From NCBI GenBank assembly GCA_963170055.1, contig CAUJGJ010000242.1, forward strand, positions 945,001 through 965,000: a DNA stretch of 20,000 nt. The letters are read 5' to 3'. The first letter of the stretch is position 1. The number at the start of each line of letters is the position of its first letter. Below are positions 17,918-20,000 of this stretch, one piece after another. The notes under the pieces are model-generated. The model saw nothing but the letters and a program-made list of their open reading frames with translations. It made no database searches and was not told the origin of the DNA. The translations under genes and the position numbers were made by a program. Source of the DNA: Halisarca cf. caerulea. Taxonomy: Eukaryota > Porifera > Demospongiae > Chondrillida > Halisarcidae.

Positions 17918-18223
17918 ATTGATATGTCAGTGCTGTTCTTGTGACACTTTGTCCTCTTCCAATACTGGTAACAGCCCAAATCTCCACTTCATACCTGCTA
18001 CCTGGTTTGAGTACAGGTGTGGTGTACTGTCTCTGTGTAGCAGCCCTCTGTACAGTACTACTCCAACCACCAGGTGATCCACTAGATGGTCTCTCACGAT
18101 ATTTGAGTCGATAGGTAACAGGAGTTGGATAGTTGCTACCAGAAGGTGATCCCCATGTTATGATTAGTCCAAATGTTGGGGTACAGATTGGTCTTACTTG
18201 GAGAAATGTTATGAGTCCTGGTA
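17918..18223 (-). CDS. FN3 exon 1 of the array (type B')
   Basis: 102 codons, phase 1-1, acceptor TTTTCTTTCAG. Contains RPICTPTFGLIITWGSPSG, TYRLKYRERPS and LKPGSRYEVEIWAVTSIGRG. Small changes (TYRLKY, GSRYEVEIW) set it apart, while the flanking 40 bases (GTTTTCTTTCAG and beyond) match those of the exon at 16743. It is the first of the eight single-domain exons and follows the two-domain exon across a 223-base intron. Confidence 0.88.
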
Positions 18224-18446
18224 CTGAAAGAAAACACAACTGTTACTGTACTAAAAGCACAGTATGAGCACATTGTCAAGCATTAATTAATAAGCAAATA
18301 TTGCATCCAATAATTGCTCCATGGTAAATTATTCATTGAAGATATTTATTCTAGAATCAAGGTAATATTGGTGTAGTGCTGAATTTCTGAAAATTAAAGT
18401 ACTTAACAAAGCTATAACATGATAATACCATTATGCAGGATCGTAC
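18224..18446 (-). other. Intron between the two-FN3 exon and the array
   Basis: 223 bases, donor GTACGA, acceptor TTCAG. Not shared with the array introns beyond the immediate acceptor region, so the tandem duplication began at the exon at 18223. Confidence 0.7.
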
Positions 18447-19076
18447 CATTGTATGTAATGCTCCATCTCCGGTCACTGTATGCTCCTTGTCCACCTGATG
18501 ACACAGCTGCCACCCAGATGTAGTAGGTTGTTCCTCTACTAAGTGGACCCAGTGTGGTAGATGTACCAGTGATTCCACTAGTATCACAGTTAGCATTAGA
18601 TGGAGGATCAGACTGTGTTCCACTACTTGTACTGTAACATAAAGTGTAGGTGATACCACTTCTGCTGACTTCACTCCATGACACTCTTAAAGCTGGAGAT
18701 GAACCTTGTACAGTTCTAGTAACAGTGATACCTTGGACCTGCTGAGAGGGTGGAGGTGGTGGTGGTGTGCTCTGTCTCCTGTCACTGTATGGTCCTCGTC
18801 CATTTGATGACACAGCTGCCACCCAGATGTAGTAGGTTGTTCCTCTACTAAGTGGACCCAGTGTAGTAGATGTACCAGTGATTCCACTAGTACTACAGTT
18901 AGCATTAGATGGAGGATCAGACTGTGTTCCACTAGTTGTACTGTAACATACAGTGTAGGTGATACCACTTCCACTAACTGCACTCCATGACACTCTTAAA
19001 GCTGGAGATGAACCTTGTATAGCTTTAATAACAGTGACACTTTGGACTTTAGGGGGTAGAGGTGGTGGTGTGGGAG
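18447..19076 (-). CDS. Exon with two tandem FN3 domains
   Basis: A 210-codon exon, phase 1-1, from acceptor TTCTCTTCCAG to donor AATG|GTACGA. It opens with a proline-rich hinge (PTPPPLPPK) and holds two FN3 domains that are near copies 309 bases apart: SSPALRVSWSAVSGSGITYT and SSPALRVSWSEVSRSGITYT begin them, LGPLSRGTTYYIWVAAVSS ends each. A second hinge of six prolines (PPPPPPSQQVQ) separates them. Each has cysteines at VCYS/LCYS and NANC, a pair that could bond. This type is unlike the array FN3s. Being internal, it needs exons to the right of 19077, so the protein's N-terminus is outside the window. Confidence 0.9.
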
Positions 19077-19637
19077 CTGGAAGAGAAGCAGTGATTCTAT
19101 ATAAACACTGTCACTGACCAAAAGGTATATTAATTGCATCATTATTAAACAGGGCGGGCACTACAAAGGTGTAATTGGTGTGGTAGCTAAAGTGGGAGCT
19201 GAAGAGTGGTGGCATTTCAGTTTAATGTTTTTAATTTATCACAGTTACATGCATTTTGATTTAATATTATACAGTTTACATTATGTATACACTGCATGCA
19301 CTTATTCTATTTATCTGCTATTATTAAAGTACGTCTGGGAAGTCTTGAAATTCAGAATGTAATTGAAGGTACATGCATCTACTAGTCATTTGTCCACCCT
19401 TGATGAATGTTACATTGCGAATGGATCACAAACACAATGTCATGCATTTATTTAACACGCAAGATAAGTTGGTGACTCAGAGTATATTATTATAGTATTA
19501 AGCATAACTTTCAGCGTTACTGAGGAGTCTCATGCATGCATCATTTCAGTACATGGTGATACTGTGAAATCTCTGTAATCTCAGTAAACTATATAATCTG
19601 CCAATAATTATTAACTTAAAGCTATTACACTACTTAT

Positions 19638-19813
19638 TAGGGCCAGAGGAACCACTACGGCAGGTAGGGCAATTGCCCAGCCACATTCCTCATCAAACCT
19701 CAAAATTACATCAGATTCGTTAGTTAGTGTTAAAATAGACTTTTACCATGAATGGTAACCATAAGCAGAGTTGAGATGCACCACCACCTTTCGAATAGCA
19801 TCCTCCAGACCTG
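19638..19813. repeat. Dispersed repeat, copy 2
   Basis: Same order of conserved phrases as 13216-13452 and same orientation, shorter by about 60 bases. Both lie in introns of the FN3 gene. Confidence 0.55.
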
Positions 19814-19837
19814 CAATAACAAATGTGTAGGAACCAT

Positions 19838-19867
19838 GGGGGCTATAGATCAAGGGCTATAGCCCCC
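19838..19867. repeat. Hairpin with 11-base perfect arms
   Basis: GGGGGCTATAG (19838-19848) and CTATAGCCCCC (19857-19867) enclose an 8-base loop. It could be a foldback element end or structured RNA in the intron; no flanking duplication is clear. Confidence 0.6.
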
Positions 19868-20000
19868 AATATCTTATTTCTAGTTATTCCAGTCAATGTT
19901 TGCCTAATTACGTATAGATTAATCAAGTTATAATTACGTATACATTAATCAAGTTATATACTGTTACATGACTGAACATGAAATTAAATGAGCCTCCCCC

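Larger units (their letters stand above)
13588..18223 (-). repeat. Tandem array of four two-exon FN3 units
   Basis: Eight FN3 exons alternate B, A, B, A in transcription order: 18223-17918 (B), 17767-17462 (A), 17048-16743 (B), 16596-16291 (A), 15838-15539 (B), 15391-15086 (A), 14696-14397 (B), 13893-13588 (A). Unit spacing is about 1,175, 1,210 and 1,142 bases. Introns are copied along with the exons: the B-to-A introns of three units share TTAATGCAGTTTTCATTATG-like sequence and GAAATTGACACAGTGACTAT, and the A-to-B introns share GCATGCATCCTAATGATTTG and GTTACACTGCCCTTAGGGCT. This shows whole-segment duplication, later smoothed by conversion or unequal exchange. Confidence 0.9.
19077..20000 (-). 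other. Intron continuing beyond the window
   Basis: No exon is seen. It contains the second dispersed repeat copy (19638-19813), a hairpin (19838-19867) and a short direct duplication TAATTACGTATA(G/C)ATTAATCAAGTTATA near 19906-19956. Confidence 0.6.

Noticed and set aside
13588..18223. Regularly spaced repeats that could suggest a CRISPR-like or satellite array
   Set aside because: Repeats are 300-306-base coding exons with splice sites in a eukaryotic setting; spacers are introns.
18357..18983. Overlapping frames rich in His/Leu/Val opposite the two-FN3 exon frame
   Set aside because: Shadow frames of a duplicated exon; no domain match.

Overview
The window looks like nuclear DNA of a marine invertebrate, most likely a demosponge; that is inference from style and gene content, with no marker gene to prove it. 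It is AT-rich, full of TG/CA and TA microsatellites and small decayed transposons. Real coding sequence is carried by the minus strand, in small GT-AG exons separated by introns of about 150 bases or more. Nearly all these exons begin and end in phase 1 and match single extracellular domains (fibronectin III, Ig-like, Calx-beta), the classic pattern of exon-shuffled animal surface proteins.

Layout on the plus scale: 1-1514 has no supported gene. 1517-2105 is a deleted, TA-flanked pogo/Tigger transposon keeping only part of its transposase N-terminus. 2327-2484 is a small tandem repeat of transposon-end-like units. 2775-3713 (minus) is an intact single-exon GNAT acetyltransferase with a palindromic E-box just upstream. 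4031-4481 and 5282-5480 are two inverted copies of a repeat carrying a long TG tail.

4897-9207 (minus) is the 3' part, or all, of a type I membrane protein: a possible signal-peptide exon (9105-9207), two paralogous Ig-like exons, one FN3 exon, then a transmembrane segment and short cytoplasmic tail with YxxM and NPxY motifs. A retroelement relic (10462-10886, plus) and a small inverted-repeat element (11069-11214) lie between this and the next block.

11983-19076 (minus) holds, in transcription order, one exon with two FN3 domains, eight single-FN3 exons arranged as four tandem two-exon units, and one Calx-beta domain split over two exons. The array continues beyond the right edge, because the 19076 acceptor is internal. 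Whether this block and the Ig/TM block are one gene or two adjacent genes is the main open question. The Calx-beta exon runs straight into TAG, with only a weak phase-2 donor, while a signal-like exon with a matching phase-1 donor sits just before the Ig exons; I lean to two genes. 19077-20000 is intronic, with a dispersed repeat and a hairpin.

The most interesting feature is the tandem FN3 exon array. The copies are near-identical, all open and all symmetrical, which allows copy-number change, exon skipping and gene conversion without loss of frame, in a family of surface proteins where diversity could matter for recognition. No gene symbol can be assigned to any of these genes.
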